From Candidatus Segatella papionis (GTDB lineage Bacteria; Bacteroidota; Bacteroidia; Bacteroidales; Bacteroidaceae): 39,850 nucleotides of DNA. This document shows positions 1 to 8,530 of the stretch, one piece after another. The position numbers were made by a program, and so were the translations under genes. Where the stretch lies: positions 1 through 39,850 of the forward strand of contig DBLF01000096.1 of the NCBI GenBank assembly GCA_002297965.1, given 5' to 3'. The notes beneath the pieces are model-generated. The model ran no database searches and was not told the origin of the DNA. It saw only the letters and a program-made list of their open reading frames with translations. How positions within the stretch are numbered: position 1 is the stretch's first letter; each line of letters starts with the position of its first letter.

Positions 1-561
1 TCCGATGATTCCATTCCAGTTGGTCTGCGTATCCTCGGTATAGGCATGGCTGGAACCATAAATCTGTTCAGGCACCCCTTTCGAATTATCCACTACAATC
101 TCCAAGAGATGCTTGCCGCTCTTTATCTTCTTCGGCAAAATGTATCTCTGAGGCGTAGAGATAAAATTACAGGAATCTACGAGATGCCCATCGAGATACA
201 CCCACGTAGGCTTCGTGCGTTCCAAGAAAAGCTCCATCGCTTGGTCTTTCTTCAGCTTCCAAGCCTTAGGGATTTCGATGGTTCTGGAATATCGAGCCGC
301 TCCCTTATAGGCAGAGATGCGAGTCAAGTGGGTTGTCTCCGTCAAGTCAGTAGGCGGAACGCCCAAGCGATTGGTGTCGATGGTACCAGGCAGATGGGCA
401 CGTTTCGCCTCCTTGGCATCAGCCCTCGATTTCTTGCCTTGTGCAAGAAAGCTACCACTTTTGCCAAGTTCTACGTTCCATTCGCCAGCGAGCGAAATGC
501 TTTGTGCTTGCAAGCCCAGGCTTATCAGTCCCAGGCAAGCGGTTAAGATTGTTTGTTTCAT
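1..561 (-). CDS. GH2-like sugar-binding domain protein, 3' end outside window
   Basis: The reading frame is open from an ATG at 561 to base 1 without a stop, so only the first 187 codons are present. A typical Sec signal peptide occupies the first 20 or so residues (LTACLGLISLGLQAQ). The mature part begins with SLAGEWNVELG and continues with LPGTIDTNRLG, RYSRTIEIPKAW and WVYLDGHLV. This is the jelly-roll sugar-binding domain seen at the N-terminus of family 2 glycoside hydrolases in Bacteroidetes. The catalytic domain, if there is one, lies beyond the window, so substrate and activity cannot be called. The gene starts 16 bp after the stop of the SNF2 helicase gene on the same strand, so some read-through is possible, but no functional link between the two is obvious. 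Confidence 0.75.
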   Translation of the reverse strand, partial: MKQTILTACLGLISLGLQAQSISLAGEWNVELGKSGSFLAQGKKSRADAKEAKRAHLPGTIDTNRLGVPPTDLTETTHLTRISAYKGAARYSRTIEIPKAWKLKKDQAMELFLERTKPTWVYLDGHLVDSCNFISTPQRYILPKKIKSGKHLLEIVVDNSKGVPEQIYGSSHAYTEDTQTNWNGIIG

Positions 562-577
562 TATTCAGCTTTTAATT

Positions 578-3500
578 TTATCCAAAAATTTCCTTCAATT
601 CCCTGTTGCTCAACTTACCTATCCAGTTCTCGCCCGAAGATACCGTCAATTCTGCCAAGGCACGCTTATTGTTAATCATATCATTGATGCGTTCCTCAAA
701 AGTGTTCTTGGTGATGAAACGATGAACCATCACTTTCTTTTTTTGTCCGATACGATAAGCACGATCGGTGGCTTGCGCCTCAACCGCAGGATTCCACCAT
801 AGGTCGTAATGTATCACATGGGTAGCCGCCGTCAAGTTAAGACCTGTTCCCGCAGCTTTGAGAGACAGAATAAAAATACGGTCGGCACGATTGTTTTGGA
901 ATCTATCCACCATATCCTTGCGCTGCTTAATAGAGCATCCTCCATGCAAGAACATGGGTTCTGCGCCTGTTCGCTCCGCAATAAACTGCTGTAGCATATC
1001 GCCCATTTCCTTGAACTGAGTAAAGATGATGGCCTTCTCGCCACTCTCCCGGATAGCATCCACTAAGTCAAGTAGCATCTCTGTCTTTCCAGATAGCGAA
1101 GGCACAAACTTGCCATCTTTCAAATATTGGGTAGGATGGTTGCAAATCTGTTTCAACGCCAACATCATTTGCAGAATAAGTCCCTGGCGCTCAAACAGTT
1201 GTTTACTATCCGCCTCGTCCTTACCCATGATAATCGCCATACTTTCATCCACTACCTTTTGATAAAGAGCAGCTTGCGAAGAAGTTAACGAAGCAAACTC
1301 ATCTTGCTCTATTTTGTCAGGCAAGTCGGAGATAATCGACTTGTCTGTCTTCAATCGGCGCATCATCATAGGTGATGTAATCCTACGGAATCTCTCCGCA
1401 CATGCCGTACTTCCGAAGTCTTGGATTGGTTTGGCATACTCATCATTGAAAGCCTTTGCCGTACCAAGATACCCCTTGTTGGCAAAATCCATGATACTCC
1501 AATACTCAGAGAGACGATTTTCCACAGGCGTACCACTCATGGCAATATGCACCTCGGACTTGATACTACGTACAGCCTTGCTCTGTGCCGTATCATGATT
1601 CTTGATGTACTGAGCCTCATCGATGACCATCACCTGCCATTTCTGCTTCTTCAACAAGTCTATGTCTGAACGAACCAAGCCATAAGATGTCAAGAGAATA
1701 TCCTCCGAGAATTTCTTTAGGTCACGCTTCGTGCCATGATACAAGAATACTGATAACATAGGGGCAAATCGCTGAAGCTCCGCCTGCCAATTGGCAAGAA
1801 GCCCTGTAGGAGCCACTACCAAAGCACGTTTTTTGTCCAAAATGCCATCATCCTTGAGTTTCTGCAAGAAAGTGATGACCTGCAAGGTTTTACCCAGTCC
1901 CATATCGTCGGCAAGAATACTACCGAATCCCAAACGCATATTGTGATACATCCAGGCATATCCCCTCTCTTGGTAAGGACGCAACTGGGCATGGATTTCC
2001 TTTGGCACTGGCATATCCTTCAATGTAGTCCATTCCTTGATAAGTGCTTTCACTTCGGGAGACAACTCGACTTTTGCTCCCTTATACTCGCCCGCCAATG
2101 CCACTTGCAACATTCTTGCTGGAGTCATCTCTCGTTGAGAGGCAAAGGTTTTCTCTATCTTCTTCAAGTCTTCTGCACTTACATAGATATATTGTTGCTT
2201 GAATCGAATCAACCCATCGGCATGTCCTACTAAACGTGCAAATTCCTCGGCATCTACCAAGTCATCTCCAACTGCCACTTTCCAATCAAACTGCAAGAGT
2301 TGGTCCATACGCAAGAAAGACTTCCCATCATTCTGCTTGGCAGAAAGCTTTACACTAGGGCGAGGGCGCAGGATGGTCTGCAAAGACTTCGGCAAAAGCA
2401 ACTTGATGCCCAACAGTTTCATAGCAGGCATCACCTCAAACAAGAATGTGACAAACTCTCGATTGCCAAGACTCATAGGTTGCCGAGCCTCATGTGCCAA
2501 ATAGCGTTCCAATCCTCCTACCAGCGATGAAAGCAAAGAGAGATCCTTTAGTATGTCAAAACGCTCCTTCGAATATGCGGACTTGACAAACACATCACGT
2601 AAACATACCATCAGAGGCTCATCCTCCTGTGTATCCTCTACAGCCATTTCCAACAAGAACTCTCGTGCATTCTCGTCCTCATTACGTACCATCAGTACTG
2701 GTCGCCAACGCATATTGACCACCGTAAGGCGATCTGTCCAACTCTTGATACCCAGAGGAATCGTTTTTTCGCCTACCTCCGTAAAAGAATAAGATTCTCC
2801 CGAAAAGAACATACGGTAAGCCTTGTTAAGCCAAGTAAGAGGCTTGGATGTGCCTTGCACCAACTGGGTTAAGAAGCACGAAGTCATCAATAAAGCCGGG
2901 CGCAAAGTCGATTTCACCTTCTTCTTATCCAACTCTATCCTGATACTTTCAGCAGGGCACAAAGCATCTATTTGCCTCAACAATTCCTCAGTATGGGCAT
3001 CAGCAGAAGCAGGAATCCACCACACACTGTAAGTTTCATCAATATTCTGTAATATCTGCGGCATTACATTTCCCTTCATCATCAGATGGAGAGCCAACTG
3101 ATAGCTCATTTTCAAGGCATAGATGGTATCTGGGAAATCTCGCAAGTCTTCACTGGTAATATTGTCAAGAGCCGACATCAGCTGTGGGATGTTCAGCTTG
3201 GTCTTTCCCGATGGGCGAGAAGCCTCAAATTTAAGCCCATCTTGCAGCGTTATCACCAAATCTACGGAAGGCGAAAGCATAACAGGTCTTATCTCCCACT
3301 TTTTGAAGACCTCTTCCAAACCTACTTTCTTGTCGAGCAATCGCCCAGCCTGTCGCTTGGCTTTACTGATATTCTCCGTATAAAGCTTCAAGAAATCACC
3401 ATCGGTATAGAAAGGAGGTTCATCGGGCAAAAGTCGCAAGAGGGCATCACCCAGTTCAGTAATCATGCAGAAATCTAGCATGGGGGGATTTTGCGCAATC

Positions 3501-4099
3501 TCCTTTTCTGAAAGGACGGAAGGCAAGACCAGTGGCAAAGACTCCTGCCATGTTGGTATCGTCACATTACATTTTTCATCTCCTCCAATACCACGTTCCT
3601 TCAGTTCCTCCAATATATCAACTCCATGAAGTTGAAACACCAAGAATGGATTGTTGTCAATCTCCAATCCTATCATATAGACCACGGCAGCAATGTGCTT
3701 GCAGGGCACCGCCCAATCGGGACAGCTACAATCCATGTCCAAGTCTCTCCAAGAATCAGGAAAGACCTTCAACTTGGCTTCCTTGGCAATATCGAGCACA
3801 GCAGGAGAAAGATTCATATTGAGCAACTGTGGTACGATGGCAGGATTTGCCAATATACCCTCCATCAGTCGTTCCGTCTCTTTCTTCGTAAACTTATTCA
3901 CCTCCATGGTGACAGTGTATGGAGTCCGCCTACTTCCTTGCACCTTTGCCTTGATTTTATTATCATCAAACTCCACGCTCTTCACCGATCCATCGCGAGC
4001 ATATCGAGCACCACGAGGAATGCGATTGGAGTAATCTATATGAGAGAGAGCTTGCAACCAAGCATTACCCCACCAAGTCTTGCAAAAATTTCTTGCCAT
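578..4099 (-). CDS. SWIM zinc-finger SNF2-family DEAD/DEAH helicase
   Basis: A 1173-residue Swi2/Snf2 ATPase. A SWIM zinc finger (CxCx6CxH: Cys124, Cys126, Cys133, His135) lies near the N-terminus, followed by a long middle region. The SNF2 ATPase core fills the C-terminal 450 or so residues: LADDMGLGKT (Walker A), VIDEAQYIKN (motif II), MSGTPVENR (motif III) and QATDRAYRIGQ (motif VI). This layout (SWIM, SNF2_N, Helicase_C) is common in bacterial HepA/RapA-like remodelling ATPases of unknown target. The protein is expected to be cytoplasmic and to translocate on double-stranded DNA. The start is the ATG at 4099. The AAA ATPase gene ends 29 bp upstream on the same strand, so the two probably share a transcript. 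Confidence 0.9.
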   Translation of the reverse strand: MARNFCKTWWGNAWLQALSHIDYSNRIPRGARYARDGSVKSVEFDDNKIKAKVQGSRRTPYTVTMEVNKFTKKETERLMEGILANPAIVPQLLNMNLSPAVLDIAKEAKLKVFPDSWRDLDMDCSCPDWAVPCKHIAAVVYMIGLEIDNNPFLVFQLHGVDILEELKERGIGGDEKCNVTIPTWQESLPLVLPSVLSEKEIAQNPPMLDFCMITELGDALLRLLPDEPPFYTDGDFLKLYTENISKAKRQAGRLLDKKVGLEEVFKKWEIRPVMLSPSVDLVITLQDGLKFEASRPSGKTKLNIPQLMSALDNITSEDLRDFPDTIYALKMSYQLALHLMMKGNVMPQILQNIDETYSVWWIPASADAHTEELLRQIDALCPAESIRIELDKKKVKSTLRPALLMTSCFLTQLVQGTSKPLTWLNKAYRMFFSGESYSFTEVGEKTIPLGIKSWTDRLTVVNMRWRPVLMVRNEDENAREFLLEMAVEDTQEDEPLMVCLRDVFVKSAYSKERFDILKDLSLLSSLVGGLERYLAHEARQPMSLGNREFVTFLFEVMPAMKLLGIKLLLPKSLQTILRPRPSVKLSAKQNDGKSFLRMDQLLQFDWKVAVGDDLVDAEEFARLVGHADGLIRFKQQYIYVSAEDLKKIEKTFASQREMTPARMLQVALAGEYKGAKVELSPEVKALIKEWTTLKDMPVPKEIHAQLRPYQERGYAWMYHNMRLGFGSILADDMGLGKTLQVITFLQKLKDDGILDKKRALVVAPTGLLANWQAELQRFAPMLSVFLYHGTKRDLKKFSEDILLTSYGLVRSDIDLLKKQKWQVMVIDEAQYIKNHDTAQSKAVRSIKSEVHIAMSGTPVENRLSEYWSIMDFANKGYLGTAKAFNDEYAKPIQDFGSTACAERFRRITSPMMMRRLKTDKSIISDLPDKIEQDEFASLTSSQAALYQKVVDESMAIIMGKDEADSKQLFERQGLILQMMLALKQICNHPTQYLKDGKFVPSLSGKTEMLLDLVDAIRESGEKAIIFTQFKEMGDMLQQFIAERTGAEPMFLHGGCSIKQRKDMVDRFQNNRADRIFILSLKAAGTGLNLTAATHVIHYDLWWNPAVEAQATDRAYRIGQKKKVMVHRFITKNTFEERINDMINNKRALAELTVSSGENWIGKLSNRELKEIFG

Positions 4100-4128
4100 A
4101 AATAATGATGATTATTCTTGTAAATATT

Positions 4129-5256
4129 CTATACGTACTTCTCCCTCAACCAGTAAGCAAACACTGGGTCTTGCATCGTCACCGCATCGGGCATTACATC
4201 AATAAGATCTTTATCCTGCATAGCCTTGCGAAGATTCTTAATGTTGGCGGAAGTACCAAGCTGATACTTTGTCAACACATCACGAGAGGAAAAGTTCTTT
4301 TCACCGTTCGACACCGCCAACAAAAAGCTGATTTGCTTGGCAGTCAATGTATCGATGATATTGGCAAAAAGCAAACTGAGTTGCCCCACCAATGCCTCAA
4401 AAGCATCGTCCACGATAGAGGAATCGCACACCTTCTTGGTTCTAAGCCAAGCCAATTGCGCCAACTGCTGTACATAATATGGATGACATTCCACCTTTCT
4501 AGCTATACGACTGGCATTTTCTTCAGATATTCTCTTGCTGGTATTCTCAAAACGACAAACGATGAATTTCACCCAGTCTTCCTCGCTTATCTTATCCAAG
4601 AACATAATGTCACCAAACTTATAGAACGGCATTTCATAATTACTGAAAATGTCCAGCAACATGTGGCGCTTGCTTCCAAACATACAATACCCCACTCTGT
4701 TGTGTGTCTGCCAATGAGAGCGTAGCTTACGTTGAAATCCCAAGGAATCATCGTATGTATTCACATTCTGAAACTCATCGATACATACTATAAACTTCTT
4801 GTCTTTTTCTATTGCTATCTTCTGAGGCAAATCTAGTATTTCATCATACGAGTATTGCTTGTCCTTGAAATCTACCCCAAGGGCAAGCTCATATTGCTGA
4901 CTGCAATCACTCAAGGTCAACTTCGGTCCGAACGAGCCCACATACTTTTTTGCGGCCTCCAAGAACTCATCCATCTTGGAATAAGATGTCTTTAAGATTG
5001 CATTGACATAAGTCTGATAGAACTGAGCCTCCGTGCGACAATTGAAGATATCAACCTTACACACAAGATACTCCTTGTCGTCTCCCATCTGCTCCAAGGC
5101 ATGATTGACAAGTGATGTCTTTCCCCATCTTCGAGGAGAGATAATGATGGTATTCACCAATCCACGGAAGTTGGCTTTCAGCTTTTCCGTATCTATAGTT
5201 CTGTCGGTAAAATCTTCACCATCAGCTATTTTTCCAAAAACAAAAGGTATATCCAT
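4129..5256 (-). CDS. AAA ATPase of the archaeal-type (ATPase_2-like) family
   Basis: A 375-residue P-loop ATPase. Walker A is IISPRRWGKTSLV near residues 38-50, and Walker B is KFIVCIDEFQNV near residue 160. After the ATPase core comes a winged-helix-like C-terminal part (FLLAVSNGEKNF...TKYQLGTSANIKNLRKAM). This is the build of the archaeal-type ATPase_2 group that is abundant in Bacteroidales, whose role is mostly unknown. The start at 5256 is supported by a TATATTTG -7 element at 5315-5322 on the same strand, which would give a leader of about 50 nt. An unusual four-unit 15-bp repeat lies just upstream (5331-5390). The helicase gene follows after 29 bp. Confidence 0.85.
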   Translation of the reverse strand: MDIPFVFGKIADGEDFTDRTIDTEKLKANFRGLVNTIIISPRRWGKTSLVNHALEQMGDDKEYLVCKVDIFNCRTEAQFYQTYVNAILKTSYSKMDEFLEAAKKYVGSFGPKLTLSDCSQQYELALGVDFKDKQYSYDEILDLPQKIAIEKDKKFIVCIDEFQNVNTYDDSLGFQRKLRSHWQTHNRVGYCMFGSKRHMLLDIFSNYEMPFYKFGDIMFLDKISEEDWVKFIVCRFENTSKRISEENASRIARKVECHPYYVQQLAQLAWLRTKKVCDSSIVDDAFEALVGQLSLLFANIIDTLTAKQISFLLAVSNGEKNFSSRDVLTKYQLGTSANIKNLRKAMQDKDLIDVMPDAVTMQDPVFAYWLREKYV

Positions 5257-5314
5257 ATTGATTATATTCAGTATTATACGACATTTCCTGTGCCATATCT
5301 AGCACTTTCGGCTG

Positions 5315-5322
5315 CAAATATA
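5315..5322 (-). promoter_or_regulatory. -7 promoter element of the AAA ATPase gene
   Basis: On the minus strand the sequence reads TATATTTG, matching the Bacteroidetes -7 consensus TAnnTTTG. No clean TTTG was found at the expected -33 distance. That position lies inside the 15-bp repeat array, which may take over promoter recognition or regulation. Confidence 0.5.
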
Positions 5323-5330
5323 ATCATTTT

Positions 5331-5390
5331 ATTTGAAATAGAATTATTTCAAACCATTTTATTTCAAATAAATCTATTTCAAATCATTTT
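5331..5390. repeat. Four tandem 15-bp units upstream of the AAA ATPase gene
   Basis: Four units begin at 5331, 5346, 5361 and 5376, exactly 15 bp apart: ATTTGAAATAGAATT, ATTTCAAACCATTTT, ATTTCAAATAAATCT and ATTTCAAATCATTTT. The first unit is inverted in its core, so units 1 and 2 form a perfect 9-bp inverted repeat (TTTGAAATA, 4 bp, TATTTCAAA). The array lies directly upstream of the -7 element of the ATPase gene, which suggests repeated binding sites for a regulator, possibly the ATPase itself. This role is inferred from position only. Confidence 0.7.
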
Positions 5391-5404
5391 ATTACATGAC
5401 ATCT

Positions 5405-5431
5405 ATCCGTGAGATCCGTGGAATCCGTGTG
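5405..5431. repeat. 9-bp motif repeated three times (ATCCGTGNN)
   Basis: Three contiguous 9-mers (ATCCGTGAG, ATCCGTGGA, ATCCGTGTG) follow the stop of the 282-residue AraC gene. The same triplet design, ATCTGTGNN x 3, occurs at 33614-33640 inside the M16 peptidase gene, so this is probably a dispersed short repeat family. Confidence 0.6.
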
Positions 5432-5437
5432 AAAATA

Positions 5438-6286
5438 TCAATTGGCGTTGCGATAATCATTCGGCGCACAGCCCAATACTCGCTTGAAAGTAGTAGAAAA
5501 ACTCTGTAAGGTATGATAGCCTAGTTTTCGGGCAATGGCACAGAGCGAATCGTTTGTGGTAAGCAGCAGTCGCTTCGCCACCTCGAAATGGCGGGCACAA
5601 ACATACTTGTCGATGGTCTTGCCTGTCTCTCGCTTCAAGAAATCAGAGAAATAAGCATCGCTCAATCCCAAGGACTCGGCAAAACGACGAATCGGCACAT
5701 GACAGCAAGTCAGGCAATTATCGCCCGACACGAGATATTCATCCACCTCTCGCTCTATCTTCTTCATGAGCGAAGCATTGAGACAAGAGCGAGTGATGTG
5801 CTGACGGTCGTAATATCGGCAAACATAATCGAAAAGAATTTTTATCTTTTGGGCGATGAGAACATTGGAATACTCATCCAAGCCCCACTCCATCTCCTCC
5901 TTTATATCGTCCAGGCATTTATCCACCACCACCTTTTCCTTGAGCGATAAATGGAGAGACTCCTTGATGCCGTAAGAGAAGAAATGATACTCTGCGTCAA
6001 AAATGATAGGAAGATGACGATTCAACCAGTCGCCACAGAAGCAGAGAGCACGAATCGGATTATACTCATTGCAAGTTACATTCTTCATTCGCTCAACATA
6101 CTCCTGGCATTCAGCAGGACGAAAGAACAGCAAAGTCGCATCCCTAAAGTCGCAAGCCGTCGTTCCCGTACAGACACGCCCCTCCCTGCCTTGCAGAATC
6201 ACCACAAAGCATTGGGTCATGTCGGTCGTGTTCATCTCATTCAAGTCGATGAGACGAACCAAAGGATGAAGTTTGCAATTACTCAT
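5438..6286 (-). CDS. AraC-family transcriptional regulator
   Basis: A 282-residue protein with a C-terminal AraC/XylS double helix-turn-helix. The first HTH is RRFAESLGLSDAYFSDFLKRETG and the second is DSLCAIARKLGYHTLQSFSTTFKRVLG, followed by the usual ending APNDYR. The N-terminal 170 residues are a variable ligand-sensing part rich in cysteine (for example IRALCFCGDWL and LTCCHVP). The start is the ATG at 6286. It is a clear paralogue of the AraC gene immediately upstream: the two share a segment around FFSYG..E.LHLS.KEK. No metabolic gene sits next to the pair, so the regulon cannot be guessed from context. Confidence 0.9.
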   Translation of the reverse strand: MSNCKLHPLVRLIDLNEMNTTDMTQCFVVILQGREGRVCTGTTACDFRDATLLFFRPAECQEYVERMKNVTCNEYNPIRALCFCGDWLNRHLPIIFDAEYHFFSYGIKESLHLSLKEKVVVDKCLDDIKEEMEWGLDEYSNVLIAQKIKILFDYVCRYYDRQHITRSCLNASLMKKIEREVDEYLVSGDNCLTCCHVPIRRFAESLGLSDAYFSDFLKRETGKTIDKYVCARHFEVAKRLLLTTNDSLCAIARKLGYHTLQSFSTTFKRVLGCAPNDYRNAN

Positions 6287-6300
6287 ATCGTTTTATTTTT

Positions 6301-6372
6301 TATCATACGGAACTTAAACGGATTTAACGGAAACTTTTCTCCGTATAAAATCCGTATATGTTCCGTATGATA
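6301..6372. repeat. 13-bp perfect inverted repeat between two AraC genes
   Basis: TATCATACGGAAC at 6301-6313 is the exact reverse complement of 6360-6372. The 46-bp interior contains repeated CGGATTTAACGG and CCGTAT motifs. It lies in the 100-bp gap between the two AraC genes and could be a terminator for the upstream gene or an operator for the downstream one. There is no strong T-run on either side. Confidence 0.6.
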
Positions 6373-6386
6373 TTTAAATCTATGAA

Positions 6387-7283
6387 TCAATTCCTCCTAT
6401 AGGCGGAAGGCGTAAGCCCTGTATTCTTCTTGAACACTCGGTTGAAGTGCTGGGAATACTGGAAGCCCAAATCATACGAAATCTCCGTGATGGTCTTCTC
6501 CGAACCGAGGAGCATCGACTTGGCGAGGTCGATAATCTTGTTTTGGATGTATTCCTGCGCACTCATACCCGTCTCCTTCTTGATGAGATCGCCAAAGTAA
6601 TTAGGCGAGAGACAAATCTTGTCGGCAAAGTATCTCACGGTTGGCAATCCCTCCAAGTGAGGCTTGTTGCCTGCGAAGTAATCATCGAGCAGGGCCTCGA
6701 AGCGAGTAAGCACGTCCTTGTTCTGCACCTCACGAGTTACGAACTGGCGAGAATAGAAGCGCATGCAATAATTGAGCAAGAGTTCGATGTTCATGGAGAT
6801 GAGACGCTTCGAGAACTTGTCTATCGGGCGATTCAGCTCAATCTTGATTTTCTCCAGGCAGTCGATGAAAATCTGCTTCTCCTTGTCAGAGAGGTGCAAT
6901 GCCTCGTTGCTACTATAAGAGAAGAAGGAGTAGTTGTGCATCTCTCGTGCCAAGGGAGTTCCCTTGATGAGGTCGGGATGGAAGATAAGTCCCTTAGCCT
7001 GGGGGCGCACGTCTGGGTTCATCACCACATGGGTAACCTGCCCTGGCGCAAAGCTCGTCACGGTACCCTCCTGATAATCATACTTTTGCCTGCCATATCG
7101 GGTGATATTGCATCCCAGGTTCTCCTTCAAGAAGAGCGCATACACGCCATAGTTGACGGTAAATTCTGGTGGAAACTCCGCGGCATCCTTCATATCTACT
7201 ACAGCCACCAACGGATGCTGCGTCTCGAATCCGTGCAGCTCGCAATACTTATCCACAGAGTTGAGTTTGATGATTTCTTCCAT
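6387..7283 (-). CDS. AraC-family transcriptional regulator
   Basis: An AraC/XylS regulator of 298 residues from the ATG at 7283. That start is preferred over a longer frame because AGGAGAT lies directly before it. The C-terminal HTHs are RYFADKICLSPNYFGDLIKKETG and KTITEISYDLGFQYSQHFNRVFKKNTG, ending TPSAYRRN. The N-terminal half contains a cupin-like stretch (FPPEFTVNYGVYALFLKE, YQEGTVTSFAPGQV), as expected for an effector-binding domain. It is similar in length and layout to the next gene downstream, so the pair probably arose by tandem duplication. Target genes are unknown. Confidence 0.9.
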   Translation of the reverse strand: MEEIIKLNSVDKYCELHGFETQHPLVAVVDMKDAAEFPPEFTVNYGVYALFLKENLGCNITRYGRQKYDYQEGTVTSFAPGQVTHVVMNPDVRPQAKGLIFHPDLIKGTPLAREMHNYSFFSYSSNEALHLSDKEKQIFIDCLEKIKIELNRPIDKFSKRLISMNIELLLNYCMRFYSRQFVTREVQNKDVLTRFEALLDDYFAGNKPHLEGLPTVRYFADKICLSPNYFGDLIKKETGMSAQEYIQNKIIDLAKSMLLGSEKTITEISYDLGFQYSQHFNRVFKKNTGLTPSAYRRN

Positions 7284-7411
7284 ATCTCCTAATTCTTTAT
7301 TATCGTTTGTGATTGCAAAAATAAGAAGAAAATCTGAAACCACAATGCATCAAGGGATAAAATCCGTAAAAACGTTTAATGTTCCTATGATTGAGGTTAG
7401 AGACGATAGCA

Positions 7412-8269
7412 TTATGCCAGCTTCACGACCTCCACAAAGCTCTTCACATAGTTTTGTACAGCCGTTCTTATATAATCCCCCAACTTTGACACCTGTTCAT
7501 AATATTCCATCGTATTTGTTTCATTAGATGCCAAGACTACATCCAACAACGAATTGTATTCGTCGATTTGTTTCATTTCTTGACCAAGGTACTTGGCAAG
7601 TTCTTTGCGAAGAAAATCATAGTTCTTTTCTATATACGACTTCTTGGTCATCTCTGAAAAACTAAAGTCCAAACTGTCAAAGAAATGCTTATAGGCAGAT
7701 TCTTCCGATGAAAACAGATAGACGTTATCGGATGTGTGAAAAAGACGCTTCTTGTAGTATAAAACATACTTGCCACGAATCTTATCTTGCTTGTAAAAAA
7801 ACAATTTGCTGATTTTATCTATCTCTGCATCAAGTGCCTCAAAACTTGTGACCTTGATACTTTTATCAGTTTCAGAAATATAATCACCACTGACTATTCT
7901 CCTCCAGTCTTCGGGCTTAGATGGGTCAAGAGGCTTCTCTATTTCTTCCCCAAACTCATCCTTATGACTCCAACTCCAACCATCAAGTTCGTCAATGACA
8001 ATATCAGCACGATTCATATTGTAAAATGATTCTTGCAAACTTTCCCAAGTATCATTAAACTCGCGAGTAAGCTGAAACATAACACCATCCTCGCCTACAA
8101 AAAGGTCCTTAGGTGTGGCACTAGCCAACATCAACAGCTGTTCCTTTGCTTGCAGAATCTCCTTGGTCGCCTCATCCTTTATATCGACAAGGTCGCTCAT
8201 GCTATGTAAAGAAACTCTATTAAAATATATACTTCCATCAGGAAGTTTCACAGATGTTCCAAAGCTCAT
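7412..8269 (-). CDS. Hypothetical protein, 286 residues
   Basis: I do not recognise a family. The ATG at 8269 is chosen because AAAGGA precedes it by 5 nt; a longer frame would need a GTG. The protein is soluble in appearance (no signal peptide or membrane segment), acidic, and rich in charged helix-like stretches such as DIKDEATKEILQAKEQLLML and MKQIDEYNSLLDVVLASNE. It lies downstream of the RiPP exporter on the same strand, but a 261-bp gap, its own -7 element (TATATTTG near 8345-8352) and a pair of palindromic boxes suggest separate control. Confidence 0.7.
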   Translation of the reverse strand: MSFGTSVKLPDGSIYFNRVSLHSMSDLVDIKDEATKEILQAKEQLLMLASATPKDLFVGEDGVMFQLTREFNDTWESLQESFYNMNRADIVIDELDGWSWSHKDEFGEEIEKPLDPSKPEDWRRIVSGDYISETDKSIKVTSFEALDAEIDKISKLFFYKQDKIRGKYVLYYKKRLFHTSDNVYLFSSEESAYKHFFDSLDFSFSEMTKKSYIEKNYDFLRKELAKYLGQEMKQIDEYNSLLDVVLASNETNTMEYYEQVSKLGDYIRTAVQNYVKSFVEVVKLA

Positions 8270-8358
8270 ATTATTCCTTTCTTTGTTTATACGCACGAGG
8301 CGTAGTTAATAACTTGCCCTATTACTTGGGGGAGTATATCGGGCACAAATATACAAAA

Positions 8359-8413
8359 TTTGCAGTAAAAACACCGCAAATTTCAAAAGAAATTGCAGTA
8401 TTTTCACCGCAAA
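8359..8413. promoter_or_regulatory. Two operator-like imperfect palindromes (TTGCAGT...ACCGCAA)
   Basis: Two copies occur: TTTGCAGTA, 5 bp, CACCGCAAA at 8359-8380, and TTGCAGTA, 4 bp, CACCGCAAA at 8393-8413. Each is an imperfect inverted repeat, and the two lie about 33 bp (three helical turns) apart on the same face. They sit upstream of the promoter of the 286-residue hypothetical gene, so they are plausible operators. The binding protein is unknown. Confidence 0.55.
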
Positions 8414-8530
8414 GCTTTATTTATGAAGAAAAAAGCTGCTGCAAATGCAAGGATGATTATCGTGATGATCTGATTCATATTCTTTCAGCTCCATATCAAG
8501 ATATTTTAGTTTTCTAATCACAAAAGCATT

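Noticed and set aside
5331..5390. Possible replication origin with iterons
   Set aside because: There is no replication initiator gene, and the array sits in the promoter region of an ATPase gene in a chromosomal context.
5438..7283. Paired AraC genes as regulators of the RiPP locus
   Set aside because: They lie beyond an unrelated gene and their own promoter region; a dedicated TPR-HTH regulator already sits at the head of the RiPP operon.
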